Assembly: GCA_036971615.1 (NCBI GenBank)
Contig: JAYKKR010000016.1
Coordinates: forward strand, 1 to 64,000
Length of the DNA: 64,000 bases
Direction of reading: 5' to 3'
From: Amyloporia xantha
Lineage: Eukaryota; Basidiomycota; Agaricomycetes; Polyporales; Adustoporiaceae
The notes under the pieces are model-generated. The model saw only the letters and a list, made by a program, of their open reading frames with translations. It searched no databases and was not told the DNA's origin. Within the stretch, counting starts at the first letter, position 1; every line of letters begins with the position of its first letter. Made by a program: the position numbers and the translations under genes. Below, piece after piece: positions 36,059-47,724 of the stretch.

Positions 36059-36302
36059 GGTATTCGCAACATAGACCTAGAGCACCGCCAATCATGCACT
36101 ACTCATAGCGGTTGGAAGCAAGCCTAGGAGTCGTGCCACAGCTGTAGGCCACTGCCACAATCAAGTTAATATGGGCTGTGGCTGAGTCGCGGTTCGACTC
36201 GAATGACCATACTCTATATTACGTAAGCCAATATCCGGTAAATGGGGCGTGAGAATTTGGTGATCTTGTTAGGCACCAAGATTGAATACCAAGATTGAAT
36301 CT
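36059..36302. promoter_or_regulatory. shared divergent promoter of SPT20 and HGH1
   Basis: 244 bp between start codons. A perfect 13-bp tandem repeat (accaagattgaat twice, 36275-36300) ends two bases before the HGH1 ATG. Confidence 0.5.
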
Positions 36303-38018
36303 ATGTCGGCAGCCCAGCTGAAGGAGGTGAGCAGCCCAGAAATTCAATCAAAATAATTCTCACTGAGCCAATATCCAAAGCTTCTTCCTTTCCTCCATGA
36401 TGCAAACCCACAAGTCCGTCAGATCGCTCTGTCCAACCTCCTTGGGCAGACGCCAAAGGGGTCTCCTCACCGCGACATATTCTTTACAGGCCTAAGCGGT
36501 GGCGGTTTGCAACGGCCGAAAGACAGTGATGTTATTCGCGACTTGAAACTTTTGTGCAGAGACACGCTGGTAAGTGACCACTCTCCTTTTCAAGCAGAAT
36601 CCACTAACGGGAGACTAGGCAACTGCCCACGATGCCTTCAGGGCCCTCGTAAATCTATCCGACCATTCGCTAATAATCGGAACTTTATCCGAGCCTTCAT
36701 TCCTCAACTTCCTTGTAGCATACATCCTGGTCAGTTTATTTGAATTTACACCGCCTGTCAGGCCGCTCAAACCCGTGCATGTAGAACCATCAGTCGGTTC
36801 TCGCAGATCTTGCATCAATGCTAGTATCAAATTTGACCGCTTCAACTCCAACTTGTTCGACACTTCTCTCCATGAATGTAGCGATGTTACCAGACCCGAA
36901 GTCACCGATATTGTATTTCCCCGTGCAATCGCAGTGCGGGACTTGCCCAGCACCTGTACCTTACCCATCCGGAGAACCTCACAGCGTGTTGGCGCTACCC
37001 ATGCTGCTAGATGCTTTTGTACAGGGCGCCAATATGGATGACATAGAAGACAAGGAAAAACGGCCGCGCAGAGGCAATCTGCACTTTCTCTCCAGTGTTT
37101 TCGCCAACCTGAGTACAGTTAGTCGCTGTAGACATAATCTATCGTGATATCAAGTTTATTTACTGAGCCTCCTCCTCAATGATTACAGAGTCCCGTAGGG
37201 CGTATGTTCTTCTTGACCCCGCAGCCCGTCGATCCGTTGAAATCCAACGGGGACATGGAATATCCATTAACAAAGCTCCTAGTCTTTACCGAGCATAAAG
37301 ACACCATTCGCAGAGGGGGGTCGCTTCCACGCTAAAGTTCGTGCAATTATATGCATCTCTGTCTCACAATTCTGACAACCTGATAGGAACTGCGCGTTCT
37401 ATGTGCAAGCCCACCGTGCGCTGCTCTCCCCGGAGTCTACCCGTGTAACTGTCCCGCCCTCGACGCTCGAGGCACCCGGGATGGACATCTTACCCTATCT
37501 CCTCCTTCCTCTCGCAGGCCCAGAGGAGTTTGACCTCGAGGTCCGTCCCGATCTCCTGCGCTGCTCCCGAACCGTAACTGATACTCATCGTGAATTTAAC
37601 TCCCAGGACCAAGAGCTTCTTCCACCTGCGCTCCAGTTCCTGCCACCTACCAAGACGCGTGAGGCCGATCCCGTGCTCCGATTGACGCACGTCGAGACGC
37701 TGCTCCTGCTCTGCACAACTCGTTGGGGACGCGAGCATCTCCGGAAGAACGGCGTGTACGAGATCGTCCGGGCGCTGCACGAGAATGAGCAGGTCGACAA
37801 GGTGCGTGTGGCTTGACGTCCCATTTGTCTGTGTCATGTCAGCATGCTGATGGGTTCGTTAGATCTCAGAGCATGTGGAGCGCCTTGTCAATTTCTTGAA
37901 GAGAGAAGAGGGCCCGGAGACAGAGGCAGACGATAGTCGCGCTATCACTGAAGCGAGCATTGAGCCGGCAGATGTAGAGGAATCGGACGATGAAGACAGC
38001 AGAATAGAAGAAATATGA
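36303..38018 (+). CDS. HGH1: HGH1-like protein (FAM203), eEF2 folding co-chaperone
   Basis: Armadillo-like protein that helps fold elongation factor 2 with TRiC. The start is MSAAQLKE; after an intron, LLPFLHDANPQVRQIALSNL. Landmarks follow: TAHDAFRALVNLSDHSLI, VLADLASMLVSNLTA, LPMLLDAFVQGAN, RRGNLHFLSSVFANLS, SPVGRMFFL, NCAFYVQAHRALLSPE, DILPYLLLPLAGPEEFDLE and RLTHVETLLLLCTTRWGRE. The HRALL and ILPYLLLPLAGPEE segments are the DUF383/DUF384 signatures. The end is acidic (EESDDEDSRIEEI). One base is missing from a G run at 37313-37320; restoring phase there gives the usual RRGG followed by VAST. Eight or so short introns. Family call firm. Confidence 0.87.
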
Positions 38019-38395
38019 GATTGTGAAACGACATATGATTCCTCAGGCTCGCTTCCTTTCTTCAGCGGATGCTCAGTGTCCTACGCCACCTCAGCGTGGA
38101 TGGTAAGCCGAAATGTGTAAGACGGTGTGCTCCTCTGGATGAGAAGGATCGTTTGAGATCCACTAGACATACATAGATCGATCTCTTAAACGGTTTCAGC
38201 ATCTCGATCGAATTGAATGTCGCGCTCATCAACGCTTCAGAATCATCTCCCGTCAGATCTCCTGACGCAGACGCGCAGATGGGGACACGAATCGCCACTT
38301 GCATTGTGATACAAAGACTACATGCTCACCGGACCGTTCCACATTCCTACACTTACAGTTACACAGCATACCAAACGGCACCATCCACCATTGCC
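38019..38395. other. convergent intergenic region
   Basis: 376 bp between HGH1 and DLH copy 3 stops. Nothing recognised. Confidence 0.6.
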
Positions 38396-39452
38396 TTACA
38401 AGTACTTGAGGAAGAACTCGACGGTCGCCTTGAAAGACCCTTCCTTGCCCTCCTTCACTTTTGGGTTACTCTGGCACCTGCGTTCAATAATCGGCTCGAC
38501 GAGCAATGGGAATCAACGTACCAGATCGCCGCGAACGGCGAAACCATGCGTGCAGCCGTCCCAGTACGTCCTCACGTATCCGGGCGCGAACTTGCCGCCA
38601 CCGAGGATCTCATCGGCGACTGCCTGGGCCTCCTTAGGGAACTGGGGGTCGACCTCACAGCTGTTGATCAGGAGGGGTGCCTTCGACCCTGCTCTGTATT
38701 TCTACAGAATACGGTGCCATATTATCATCTGAGCGAACGGTCAAGTGGAGTGGGAAGCCAAATCTCATACCTCGAGGTCAGAGGGAATTTGGAGGCGAGA
38801 CGGGTGCGAGACGACGGTGACATGGCTTTCTCCCTTGAGCGCGAGGTACCATGCGGGGGGCGCGCCGAAGCAGTAGCCCGTCGTCCCGAAGCGTGTGACG
38901 CCTTGCTCCTTAAGTGCTGCGACGACCTTGTCGATAACACCCTTCCACGAATCCTCGCCGTGCCTGGCTCCCCATGCAGCCCTGTCGAACGTGCCTGGGT
39001 TGCTCATGATATCCTCAGGGAGGGCATCCCCGTTGAGGATGTCGGGCATGACAACCTTGAAGCCATTTTGTGCTAAACCATCGGCCAGCAGCTATTTGGG
39101 GGGTGGAGGTTGTCTGCTATACCGATGCGATGCTGGGAGGTGATGTGTGGGTCACATACCTTGTTGTTGACGAGAGGAAGGCCAAAGACGTCGGTGAGGA
39201 ACAGGACGACCTTGTCCTTGGGGTAGTCGGTCGTCGGTGTCTCGACGTAGCACTCGACGCCTGCGATGGTCTCGCTCTTTCCTGTATAAGGGTCAGCCTG
39301 GATGGCTCACAGCGATCTCTTTGGTGTTGTTCAAACCTTCGGGCTCGCCTTCATGGCGGACACCTTGATATCACAATTTATTTAAGATGAAAACCAACGG
39401 GAACATCAATGCCAGCCCTCGTACCGCTGACACATTCCTTGCAGAGACTCAT
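38396..39452 (-). CDS. dienelactone hydrolase family protein, copy 3
   Basis: The one DLH copy here with no visible frame break. The start is MSLCKECVSG at 39452; the end is VEFFLKYL at 38396. It has VRHEGEPEG, ECYVETPTTDYPKDKVVLFL, TDVFGLPLVNNK, VVMPDILNGDALPEDI and the elbow RFGTTGYCFGAPPAWYLAL with the nucleophile Cys. VTVVSHPSRLQIPSDLE, LLINSCEVDPQFPKEAQ and the His motif CTHGFAVRGDL follow. All introns here begin with GT, unlike the second intron of copies 1 and 2. It is closer to copy 4 than to copies 1 and 2, judged by the GYCFGAPPA and TPTTDYPKDKV segments. Probably cytosolic; no signal peptide is seen. Confidence 0.87.
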
Positions 39453-40312
39453 CGTCAATAAACGAGATATCAGGACAACGTAGATTTGAAGAGGAGTGAA
39501 TTGGATCTAAATGGACAGGGGGTCGCCGCCTGAGAGGATAACAAAATCACGATGAAGGCGAGCCTTATATATATGCGTCCATCTCAGGTTGTTGCTGCGC
39601 ACTGCATATCACTGTGATTTGTCGTCATATACAATGCTATTGCTAGCTTATCCAGTGGACGTGCAGGGTGTAATGAGAGGTTAGAACGGGGCCCGGCTCT
39701 GCGCGGCAGGTGAGTGCATACGAATCACCCCGGCACGCCCAAGAAGGCCCAAGACTCTAGACTGAAATAAACCAGGTACATATGTAACACCAATCGATTG
39801 ACTTGGCAGAAGAAACGTCTAGAAATATTCACGACTCCAAGCACCGAGGTGCTCGTCCATGGTTTCCTCGAATCGCTCGCGGTCTGAACGCAGTTTCGTC
39901 GCCTGATGCATATAATATGTACTCCGCGGCATAGAACATGTCTCGGGAGACCTTGTACTAGGCGAGCTGTGCAATATTTGTGTAGTAGTACTAGTTAGAG
40001 ACATGGCCGAAAGTGGATGCCTTTCCACAGGATTTAGAAAAACTCTATTTGATAACGGACCTTGAAACCGCCTCCGGGGTCTTATCCCGAGACGTTTTCT
40101 AGACTTGAAGCGCTCTCCCGAACAGCGTTATGATCTTGTGACAATCAGTGATGAGCTGGATGACTAAGCGTAAGATAAGCAGGCGGGAATTGATGAGAGA
40201 GTGAATGAGCGAATGGGAGTGGAGCGGAGTTTGTAAATTATCAATTGGAGCGCATTTAGAATCTGGAAGGGGGGGTCGGACCCCCCTTCTAGATTAAGCG
40301 TGACAGTTCTAC
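39453..40312. other. no gene recognised; hairpin near the end
   Basis: Mostly empty. A minus-strand frame (39819-39915) ends KLRSDRERFEETMDEH...REYF and looks weakly coding, but it has no partner exons. A near-perfect hairpin lies at 40260-40295. Confidence 0.45.
40260..40295. repeat. 15-bp inverted repeat with G7/C6 core
   Basis: The left arm 40260-40274 (aatctggaagggggg) pairs with the right arm 40281-40295 with one mismatch around a six-base loop. It lies just upstream of the BTB relic. Confidence 0.8.
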
Positions 40313-40510
40313 TTGACGAGCGCCAACTGGATCGCTTTTGAGTCTCAGACAGATCAGCCGGCGTGCCGACATGATTTAGAGCTGAAATTTAGAATAGAAA
40401 CGGTTCTAAACGTCTGCGGGAAGGCATCCAGTTACGCTGCACGCCGTGAAATCTGGCGCCAGTTGCTGACGTGCAAGGATATGAAAGTGCAAGGATGGGA
40501 AACGTAGTGC
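40313..40510 (+). pseudogene. relic of a BTB-protein gene (C-terminal part only)
   Basis: The frame starting at 40313 ends with SSYAARREIWRQLLTC...VQGWE. This resembles the C-terminus of the intact BTB gene 1.9 kb away (KDYVARRMIWLKLPTYMG...VVGWE). The same spacing to a terminal GWE supports common descent. Nothing of the BTB domain itself is visible upstream, so this looks like a truncated duplicate. Confidence 0.5.
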
Positions 40511-41340
40511 AAGCTGCAGAACTAGTGAGCCACTCTTGATGTGTGTCGCCAATCGCCATTGAGCCTGGCGGCATTTTGCCCGATACTAAAGCAAGCATTC
40601 AAAATCTCTACATACGATCGTGACTTTGCGCGGCTACTATTATAGCTTTTTCTGTCATCTCTGTGGTGCTTATGTCAGGCAAAGATACTCGATATTCTGA
40701 AGTAGAGAGGAGCTTGCAAGTCGGGGCTGCCTCTAAGAGTATCAACGCGTTGAGTCCTCCATGATATTAAACGTCCAATATTCGGACGAATAAACTCGAC
40801 TGCGGAGCGGGAGAACCGGAAGAAGACCGCCGTTGGTGTCACTGCCTACATGTGTGTGTCTTCTAGTATCAACCGGTTACTGACCCGTGAATCCCGTGGA
40901 AGCCGCGATGATCCCGCTGTTGCTCATTATATTGGGAGGTATGACAGTCCGTTGCACAGCCAGCTTTTAAGGGCCCTCGAAACCGACCTTGCTTGGGTAT
41001 GAACTCTCGAGCGACCGTCACTCCATGTAGCTGCGTCTTACTCTGGTGGAGTTCAGTTTCCTTAGTGTTTCGGATCTCCAAAAAACCACTGCGGAAGAGA
41101 GCGTGTAAAAGGTTCAGCAAAGTGAGTAACATAACTACATGAGATGTCGTATCCGTGATTTTCTGTCCCTGATATTCAGAACAAGTGCCGACCTTCCAAT
41201 AAATATCAGCTTTGGAGCTGGTCCAGTCTCCGTGATAAAATAACAAGAAGTCGAACTCACCTAGGTAGTAATGCCAGCTGACTATGCACGCATATGACTT
41301 GGCTGACGAGTTGATACAGCTGTTTCCGCGAGTAGTATCG
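40511..41340. other. upstream region of the BTB gene
   Basis: No gene is recognised. A long minus-strand frame overlapping the BTB gene (40869-41585) is best read as its antisense shadow. Confidence 0.5.
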
Positions 41341-42380
41341 ATGTCTGCCTCATCCGAAGAAAACAGCAACCCCAGAAAGCGCGCAAGAGTGGATGTGCAC
41401 TCCACTCGTGAATCGCAAATGATAGAAGACAGTGGGCTTCGGCACCACGAAACGTACTGGTTCAACGATGGCAATATCGTGCTTGCGGTAGGGGGCGTGG
41501 GGTTTCGCGTGCACAAAAGCATCCTGTCTCGTGTGTCGGAGACCCTCCACAGCCTTGTCGAACGATCCAATTTGATTGCAATCAAGATGGTCGACGGCTG
41601 CCCTGTCGTGCACTTTCCTCATGATGCAGTGGGAGACGTGACGAACCTCATTTCTATTGTATATGATGGCAACAAAGTGCAGTGCATCTTCATCAAAAAT
41701 GTCTGAGCCAAGCTGACCTGTTGTATCTTAGATTCCTCATCGACTCAGGCACACCATTCCCCCTGGTTGCATCGGTGATCCGTCTTGGGTATAAATACCA
41801 GATCCCAGACCTTCGCGATTATGGTTTGTGCACGCTCAGAGCGCACTATCCGATGACGTGGAAGGGCTGGTGCGACAGACCCAAGCGAAACTGGCCACGC
41901 GAGTGCGCTATATCCACGGTCCTTCTCGCCCGCCAGACCAAGACGCTCTCCATGCTGCCTTCGGCATTATACGAGTGCTGCCAACTGGACAGGCACGTCA
42001 TCGTGAGCGGCGTACGGCGCGCGGATGATACCCTGGACAAGCTCTCGAGAGAGGACATCGAGATTTGCCTTGACGCCAGAGAAGGGCTGGTTTCGCTCAA
42101 CACGAGTGCGACGTCGTGGTTGTTTGGCCTCAAGCCGAGTGCCCGCTGCGAATCTAAGGAGTCCTGCAGGAAGCTGATGACTAGTTTTCCGCAGGAAGCC
42201 CACAAGAGGAAGGTCTTTGCGTCTCCTGATCTGCTTGCCGGTGTGAGACATGCCTTACTTGTAGACGGGCTATGTCGTAGCTGTGAGATCATGGTCGAGG
42301 CGAAAGACTATGTTGCACGGCGTATGATCTGGCTCAAGTTACCGACATATATGGGTGTTAATGTAGTCGGGTGGGAATAG
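41341..42380 (+). CDS. BTB/POZ-domain protein (mushroom-type)
   Basis: Predicted protein-interaction factor, possibly a CUL3 adaptor or regulator; the role is unknown. The start is MSASSEENSNPRKRARVD (41341); an in-frame Met at 41284 is an alternative. The BTB core reads HHETYWFNDGNIVLAVGGVG, FRVHKSILSRVSETLHSLVE and VVHFPHDAVGDVTNLISIVY. After an intron ending at 41731, FLIDSGTPFPLVASVIRLGY, KYQIPDLRDYGLCTLRAHYP and a variable helical tail follow (SREDIEICLDAREG, LLVDGLCRSCEIMVEAKDY), ending VVGWE. The intron junction needs one A fewer (AACAAAGTGC at about 41674-41682), another one-base break. This layout is common in large BTB expansions of Agaricomycetes. Confidence 0.75.
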
Positions 42381-43073
42381 TAGCCGGCTCTCTGGTTCTT
42401 AATAAAGGATGCATCGACTATTCTCAAGTTATGTTTATTCTAAGTAGCTATCCTTTTGCTCTCACGGTACCCTCGTTTACTCAGATACGAAAGCTTGATA
42501 CATATGCTAGTACACCCCTCACTCCCACGGAATATTGTGTCGTTGTATGTACCGTCAAGTATTACAAGTTGATCTGAATATTCATGTAAGGAACGCTTAG
42601 GAAGCATTGATATTCGCTGTTATGCTTATTATGACAGCATATGTCAATCCACCTTCCTAGAGATCTATTCACCGCTGCTTGACAAGTAATAGACATGAGA
42701 TTGACAGATCCAGCATCAACCGTGGTCATATGCAGTTCTCACTCGGCAGCACTAGAAGCGTAATCTTGTTCGACGATCGAATTGTGGACGCGTTGTATCA
42801 TCTTACATGATCCATACGACGTGACAGGTCAAGCAATGGAAAACATTAAGTTACAAGAAGGCAATTTGATATCGAGAGCAACAATGTCGACCAATGGTAT
42901 TACAACAAAGCCTCCTCGTCGACAACGCCGTTGAAGAGGTCGTCGGGGACGCCGTTGGGGACGTCCTGGATGCTGGATGACAGCGCGTATGGATACATGA
43001 AGGCTGGTACTGCTATCTTCCACATCTTACATCGAAAACCGAACCGCAAACCTCAATAGTCCGAGTCATACAT
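42381..43073. other. intergenic region with one small candidate ORF
   Basis: No established gene. See the small ORF at 42900-43025. Confidence 0.5.
42900..43025 (-). CDS. small ORF, 41 residues, hypothetical
   Basis: Reads MWKIAVPAFMYPYALSSS, then IQDVPNGVPDDLFNGVVDEE, then ALL and a stop. The acidic, Val/Asp-rich tail looks more like protein than chance. No homologue is known to me. It lies 48 bp downstream of the DLH copy 4 stop on the same strand, so it may be 3' UTR. Confidence 0.25.
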   Translation of the reverse strand: MWKIAVPAFMYPYALSSSIQDVPNGVPDDLFNGVVDEEALL

Positions 43074-44106
43074 TTACAAGTGCTTGATGAAGAACTCGAC
43101 GGTCGCCTTGAACGAGCCCTCCTTGCCCGTCTTCACTTTGGGGTCGCTCTGCACACGACATTCAGTACTCGTCCGTATGATGGAACAGGAGACAGCGAGG
43201 TGCTCACCAGGTCGCCACGGACGGCGAAGCCGTGCGTGCAGCCGTCCCAGTACGTCCGCTCGTATCCGGGCGCGAACTTGCCGCCGCCGAGGACCTCGTC
43301 GGCGACGACCTGCTTATCGGGAGGGAACTGCGGGTCAACCTCGCAAGTGTTGAACAGGATGGGGGCCTTCGACTCGGCCTTGTATTTCTGCAAAGAAACG
43401 TTGATCAGATGGACCTCGCTGGACGGACTGAGTTATAACCGAAACGTACCTCCAGGTCCTCGGGAACCTGAAGCATGGACGGGTGCGAGACGACCGTGAC
43501 ATGGGCCTCGTTCTTCCGGGCGAGGTAGAAGGCGGGCGGGGCGCCGAAGCAGTAGCCCGGTCGTGCCGAAGCGGGTGACGCCCTGCTCCTTGAGCGCGGC
43601 GACGACCTTGTCGACGACCTCCTGCCAGGTGTTCGCGGGGTGATTCACGAACCACGCGCCGATGTCGAACGTGCCACTGTTGAAGACATCCGCGGGGAGC
43701 GCGTCGCCGATGAGGATGTCGGGCATCACGACCTTGAAGCCGTTCCGCGCGAAGTCATCCGCGAGGAGCTATTGTGGGGCTGAGACTTGGTATGCGGGCA
43801 CCGAAAGACACTGCGTACCTTGTTGTTGTTGAGGGGGATACCGAAGACGTCGGTGAGGAACAGGACGACCTTGTCCTTCGGGTAGTCGGTCGTCGGTGTC
43901 GCGACATAGCACTCGATGCCTGCGATCTTCTCGATCTTGCCTACAGAGCGGTCAGATGGCTGCACGACAATGTTGTCTGTGCACTGGTTTTACCTTCGGG
44001 TTCACCCTCGTGACGGACACCTTTAGAATGTCATGTCAGATAAGAAGCTCGCCAGTGTAACAAAAGCCGCGCTCATACCGCTGATGCAGTGCTTGCAGAA
44101 ACTCAT
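43074..44106 (-). CDS. dienelactone hydrolase family protein, copy 4 (one-base frame break)
   Basis: The start is MSFCKHCISG at 44106; the end is VEFFIKHL at 43074. It contains KIEKIAGIECYVATPTTDYP, KDKVVLFLTDVFGIPLNNNK, VVMPDILIGDALPADV, EEVDPQFPPDKQ-like residues and GYERTYWDGCTHGFAVRGDL with the catalytic His. An extra base in a GGG run (43556-43560, minus-strand ACCGGGCTACTGC) shifts the frame exactly at the nucleophile elbow, turning GYCFG into GLLLR. Removing it gives GTTGYCFGAPPAFYLARKNE. The introns are GT-type. Divergent from ARG1. Confidence 0.8.
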
Positions 44107-45207
44107 TGCGAATGATGGGTTGGGGGAAGGGGATAAACAGGAGTGCAGACGGAAGGGTTGAGTCGACTTGGGATATTCAATGAACCCAAATTGTCTTATA
44201 TATATGTTGCCCCAATATTCAGTCATTTCGCGTCAGTCATCCTTCTGCGAAGGTATCGAAAATTCCTGATAGGAACTGATACATTTCACCCGGCTGCTCG
44301 ATGACGAATACGGCCGGCATGAGATCTACTCATGCGGCAATTACATCGATCAGGTTGCAGACAGCCTGGGAGCACTTTCAAGCTGGAAGATCACAAGGAG
44401 GACTCATCCAGTCAAGTCGCTATGAACAGATGATGTTGAAACACAGAGCGAGAACAAATAGCTTGACGTCCACGGTCATCTGTCGCTTGGTAAGCCCTCC
44501 GCGCCAGTGAGATAAGTGCGCGAACGAAGGCGATAGCTCTTAGCTGCAGCCTACGGTCTCATCGGAAAGCGTTTATATACGGATGATTAGCAAGACAATG
44601 TGAATTAACGGACTCATGTGGATCCTGCGCACATAAGCCTTAGAGGTATGCGCTGCAAATGGCTACGAACGTCCACACATGAATCTGGGCGCAGATAACT
44701 CTAATTCCCTAGAATTTGGCATATCTCCCAGTGTGCCTCGCTACGACAGATCGAATAGGGCCTCAATGAACCTCATGCCGAGCAGTGACAACGATACCTT
44801 CCTGCCTTTTCTTGTGAGAGTTTCCCAATCCAGGATGGAAAGCCCGTTTCAGTCGGATAGGAGCATAGGTCTGACTTTATCTATAAAGTCAGCCGTAGTC
44901 GATATCTAGAATGCTGAAGACTCCGTGGATAAGACATCTGCCAGCTGCCGAAAGTGAGACGTAGCGTCTCGTTGCACTGTACGCACTGCAGCGGCACAGA
45001 CAAGCATGGTGCAAGGTGAAAGCAAGTTGTCGTCGACTCGTTGGTGAGATGACCGACAACCTGAAATTTGGTCGAGATCTTATCTTATCTCCATTAGCAC
45101 GTGCACGATCATTTTGAATCGAGGAATCAAATTGTTCCGAGTCACTGACAAGTTTTAGCACTGGGTCCGTACAAAGTCTCATTTCTCGTCCTGCTCTTCA
45201 GTCAATC
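44107..45207. other. divergent intergenic region, no gene recognised
   Basis: 1.1 kb between DLH copy 4 and ARG1 starts. A candidate TATA-like run (tatatatatg) lies at about 44198-44207, some 90 bp upstream of DLH copy 4. Confidence 0.5.
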
Positions 45208-46859
45208 ATGTCTGCTTCAAAGGGTCGTGTGCTTTTGGCCTACTCTGGAGGTCTTGGTTAGTCGGCCCTCTCGATGTGCCCGATGCGCAATTCTGACTGG
45301 TCTTCTAGATACATCATGCATTCTTGTCTGGCTGATCGAGCAGGGGTATGAAGTCTACGCGTTCATGGCCGATGTCGGACAGGAGGAGGTTCGTGTTGTT
45401 TTCTAAATATTAAAGTCATCATCTGAAATTTGTTTCAGGACTTCGAGGCTGCACGTAAGAAGGCTCTCGCCGTGGGCGCGAAGAAATTCTTCCTCGAGGA
45501 TCTGAAGCGGGAATTCGTTACCGAGCTCATCTATCCTGCCGTACAAGCAAACTGCATTTATGAGGTGCGATTGATACGGACTGCTCATTCAGCAATATAC
45601 TGATTCCGTTACAGAACGTCTACCTGCTGGGCACGTCTCTTGCCCGACCCGTCATTGCCCGTGGCATGATGGCTATCGCCGACAAGGAGGGCTGTGAGTG
45701 AGTATATGGTTTTTTCTGCCACAGACATACCCTGACACTCTGCAGCTACGTATCACACGGTTGCACGGGCAAGGGTAACGACCAAGTCCGATTCGAGCTT
45801 GCTTTCTACGGCCTGAAGCCCGACATCAAGGTCATCGCGCCCTGGCGTATTCCCGGTATGCACATCCTACATATTTCGTCTCTGATTCTTCTGAGACCTT
45901 GTACCGCCAGAATTTTACCACCGCTTCGCAGGCCGTCAGGCCCTCCTCGCCTACGCCGCCGAGAAGCAGATTCCCGTCCAGCAGACCGCCGCGAAGCCCT
46001 GGTCGACGGACGAGAACCTCTTCCACATCTCCTACGAGGCCGGCATCCTCGAGGACCCGAACACGACGCCTCCCTCCGACATGTGGAAGCTCACCACCGC
46101 GCCCGAAGACGCGCCCGCCACGGCCGAGCGCATATCCATCGAGTTCGCGCGCGGGCTGCCCGTGAAGGTGACCGTCCCCGCGGAAGGCAAGACGTACACG
46201 GACCCCGTGGACGTGTTCCTCGCGCTGAACGCGCTCGCGCGCAAGCACGGCGTCGGGCGCATCGACATCGTCGAGAACCGCTTCATCGGCGTCAAGTCGC
46301 GCGGGTGCTACGAGTCCCCCGCGGCGACGATCCTGCGCGTGGCGCATATGGATATCGAGGGCCTGACGCTGGACAGGAACGTCCGTGCGCTCCGGGACCA
46401 GTTCGTCACGGTCGAGCTGAGCCGGATCTTGTACAACGGCCACTGGTTCACGCCGGAGCGTGAGTTTGTGGTGAGCGCGATCCCGAGCAGCCAGCGGACC
46501 GTCAATGGAGTGGTTCGTCTGAAGCTGTACAAGGGCAACGTTGTTGTAGAGGGCCGGTCGTCCAATGAGGTCGGTTTTGGTGTTCGCTACGTCTCCGATC
46601 GAGATGATTGACCGCATCTGGGTTATAGGGTCTGTATGATGAGAAGGAATCCTCCATGGACGAGCTTGGTGGCTTCGAACCGACTGACACCACCGGATTC
46701 ATCCAGATCGAGTCTATCCGGATTAAAAAGTAAGTACCCCCAATGAGTTACCTCCCGTTCACACACTTATTTCTGTGGTCATGCAGATGGGCACAAGCCA
46801 ACATTCGCAAAGGGCAGGCTGGCATTGAGCCCAAGGATGTGTACGGCACCCGAATCTAA
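45208..46859 (+). CDS. ARG1: argininosuccinate synthase
   Basis: Catalyses citrulline + aspartate + ATP to argininosuccinate in arginine synthesis; cytosolic. The start is [16 protein letters not shown], which carries the N-type ATP pyrophosphatase SGG loop and is followed after an intron by DTSCILVWL. Further motifs: [124 protein letters not shown] and [19 protein letters not shown]. The C-terminus is [10 protein letters not shown]. Seven short introns join in phase and no break is seen. Confidence 0.95.
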
Positions 46860-47724
46860 ACCTCGTGGGTGCGATTGGCACGCAGCGATCGCTCCAAAAT
46901 CTGACATCTATATTGCTGTGATGTGATTCATTGTGTGTACTTCCTAGACCGATTTCTCGCTGTTATGAAATGTATTGAGCAACATGTCAACGGAGGAATG
47001 TGACGCTGGTTTTGAAGCAAAAGCTGATGTGAGCTCTGAAGAAGGTCCTCGAGCGCGAAGGCTATCAGTCGGGCAAGGGATGCAGTGTTCCTAAGTCTTG
47101 CAAGACGGCCGCACCCGCGCTCGTGCGAGTTATTGAGGGCTCGTGAAGCGGCAATATCGGCCGCTATATCATACTATGCTGGCCTTCCAGGGTTCATTCC
47201 ATAGTTTGATTGCGAACGTAAGTACTGATGCTGTTGCATCGAACCTCGTGTGGTTCATCCATACATCAGATATTTTTCAAGGAACGCTTTCAGTCCGCTC
47301 GGACTGCAGTTCCTTGAAACCTCTTGGATAGTACTAATTTCTGCCATAGCGGCAAGCTCATTGGTTGACTTCCGAACCCCTGCTCACTTTGCGTCGCACA
47401 TGTAGATGGAAACAACATTTTATCAGCGAGGGTTAGTCAATCTATGCTAAGTAGAAGATACAAATGAGTGCTATCATTAGGATCTATGGAAGATTATGCT
47501 GCGCCCTCCGTGATGACGAAAAGAAAGATCTATGGTGCGTGGTAGGTGATAGATTATATCACACATGGCCACGACGTATAAATACAGCGCGGCCATACTG
47601 AAGGCCCCCCGCCGGACGCCTGACATCCACCTCGGGCGAAGCGGAAATATGGAGAAGCAAGAAGCAATCAATAGGCCTTGGCCTCATGAAAACGGCAGGC
47701 ACCGATAGCACCCGGAAGCCCGCG
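46860..47724. other. convergent intergenic region
   Basis: About 860 bp between ARG1 and the MFS transporter 3' ends. No gene recognised. Confidence 0.5.

Noticed and set aside
36120..36220. tRNA-like B box (ggttcgactc)
   Set aside because: No A box at the right distance and no cloverleaf pairing could be drawn.
38213..39076. 287-residue plus-strand frame
   Set aside because: It lies antisense to DLH copy 3, whose conserved motifs fix the strand.
40869..41585. 238-residue minus-strand open frame
   Set aside because: It overlaps the BTB gene antisense and shows no domain; the plus strand carries a clear BTB reading.
45832..46617. 261-residue minus-strand open frame over ARG1
   Set aside because: High-GC antisense shadow; ARG1 motifs on the plus strand are unambiguous.
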